Assembly (NCBI RefSeq): GCF_902168175.1
Contig: NZ_CABHOU010000059.1
Span: 1-64,000 of the forward strand
Reading direction: 5' to 3'
Length of the DNA: 64,000 nt
Source: an uncultured Chitinophaga sp.
GTDB taxonomy: Bacteria; Bacteroidota; Bacteroidia; Chitinophagales; Chitinophagaceae
The notes below the pieces were generated by a model that saw only the letters and a program-made list of their open reading frames with translations, made no database searches and was not told the origin of the DNA. Of this stretch, positions 63,807-64,000 are shown piece after piece. The translations under genes were made by a program, and so were the position numbers. How positions within the stretch are numbered: position 1 is the first letter of the stretch; the number at the start of each line of letters is the position of its first letter.

Positions 63807-64000
63807 ATGAATCATATCCTTAAAAGGCCACTCACCGAACTTGGTTACAACTTCGTGGACGCGGCTCAACTTCCCGACGGCAAAACGGAATACTATCTCC
63901 GCGATCAGCAACGGTCTACGAGCATTGTGTACCGCAAACTTTCCGCGCAGGAACTGGAAACGCTGGTGCGTAACGACAACACCTCCGACGATTGGAATAA
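63807..64000 (+). CDS. N-terminus of probable DUF4954 family protein (cut by window edge)
   Basis: An ATG at 63807, 17 bp after glmS, opens a frame that runs to the window end (~64 residues). It begins MNHILKRPLTELGYNF and includes YRKLSAQELETLVRNDNTSDDWN, which resembles the start of the DUF4954 proteins often found beside sugar-nucleotide genes in Bacteroidota; these later contain left-handed beta-helix acyl/acetyltransferase-like repeats. Only the start is visible, so the family call is tentative. Likely co-transcribed with glmS. Confidence 0.5.
   Translation, partial: MNHILKRPLTELGYNFVDAAQLPDGKTEYYLRDQQRSTSIVYRKLSAQELETLVRNDNTSDDWN

Overview
The window reads as chromosomal DNA of a member of the Bacteroidota, most likely the Chitinophagaceae/Chitinophaga group. 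The grounds are type IX secretion components (a PorP/SprF-like protein, PorQ, and a giant protein with a gliding-motility-type C-terminal domain), Bacteroidota-only families (DUF5683, DUF4421, a SusD-free set of small outer-membrane barrels), the SDR-type threonine dehydrogenase, and repeated use of the Bacteroidota promoter element TAnnTTTG. No rRNA, tRNA, prophage, transposase or CRISPR array was seen.

Layout. 1-4.3 kb: two small unknown genes, an ABC-F ATPase and a PolX/PHP protein. 4.3-5.6 kb: gene-poor stretch with an array of minus-strand hairpins, a duplicated ~55-bp block and one small broken ORF. 5.6-16.6 kb: a minus-strand pair, a 3361-residue Calx-beta adhesin-like protein followed by a PorP/SprF partner. 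17.3-19.5 kb: ahcY and pdxJ. 19.5-23.1 kb: minus-strand cluster porQ - ABC ATPase - ABC permease. 23.2-23.85 kb: 45-bp minisatellite upstream of porQ. 24-30 kb: lon, two outer-membrane proteins and a membrane-anchored metallophosphoesterase. 30.2-33.5 kb: parA-parB-DUF5683-dapB. 33.5-37 kb: an Rrf2 regulator followed by cysH-cysD-cysN. 37-43 kb: tdh, kdsA, a PspC-like protein, aconitase. 43-51.4 kb: an HD protein, a DUF4421 protein, a phosphodiesterase and the complete histidine-utilisation operon marR-hutH-hutU-hutI-hutG. 51.4-52.2 kb: repeat-rich gap with a 25-bp inverted repeat. 52.2-64 kb: SET protein, bestrophin-like channel, mgtE, a histidine phosphatase lipoprotein, an S9 peptidase, a large TraB/GumN protein, glmS and the start of a probable DUF4954 gene.

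How the genes work together. The adhesin-like giant and its PorP partner form a secretion-and-anchoring pair for the type IX system, to which PorQ also belongs. CysD/CysN make APS, and CysH has the CC...CxxC iron-sulfur signature of an APS reductase, so sulfate would go to sulfite without a CysC kinase. HutH, HutU, HutI and HutG take histidine to glutamate plus formamide, and a MarR repressor candidate sits first in the operon over a near-perfect palindrome.

The points most worth a second look are: the 1005-bp three-domain super-repeat inside the giant gene; the hairpin array with a possible small RNA at 4.8-5.0 kb; a PolX whose polymerase carboxylates look lost while the PHP nuclease site is intact; a recurrent TAnnTTTG-N4-ATG arrangement that predicts leaderless mRNAs; a dispersed 25-bp intergenic repeat; and the 45-bp minisatellite and 25-bp inverted repeat. 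I saw no convincing new defence or biosynthetic system.
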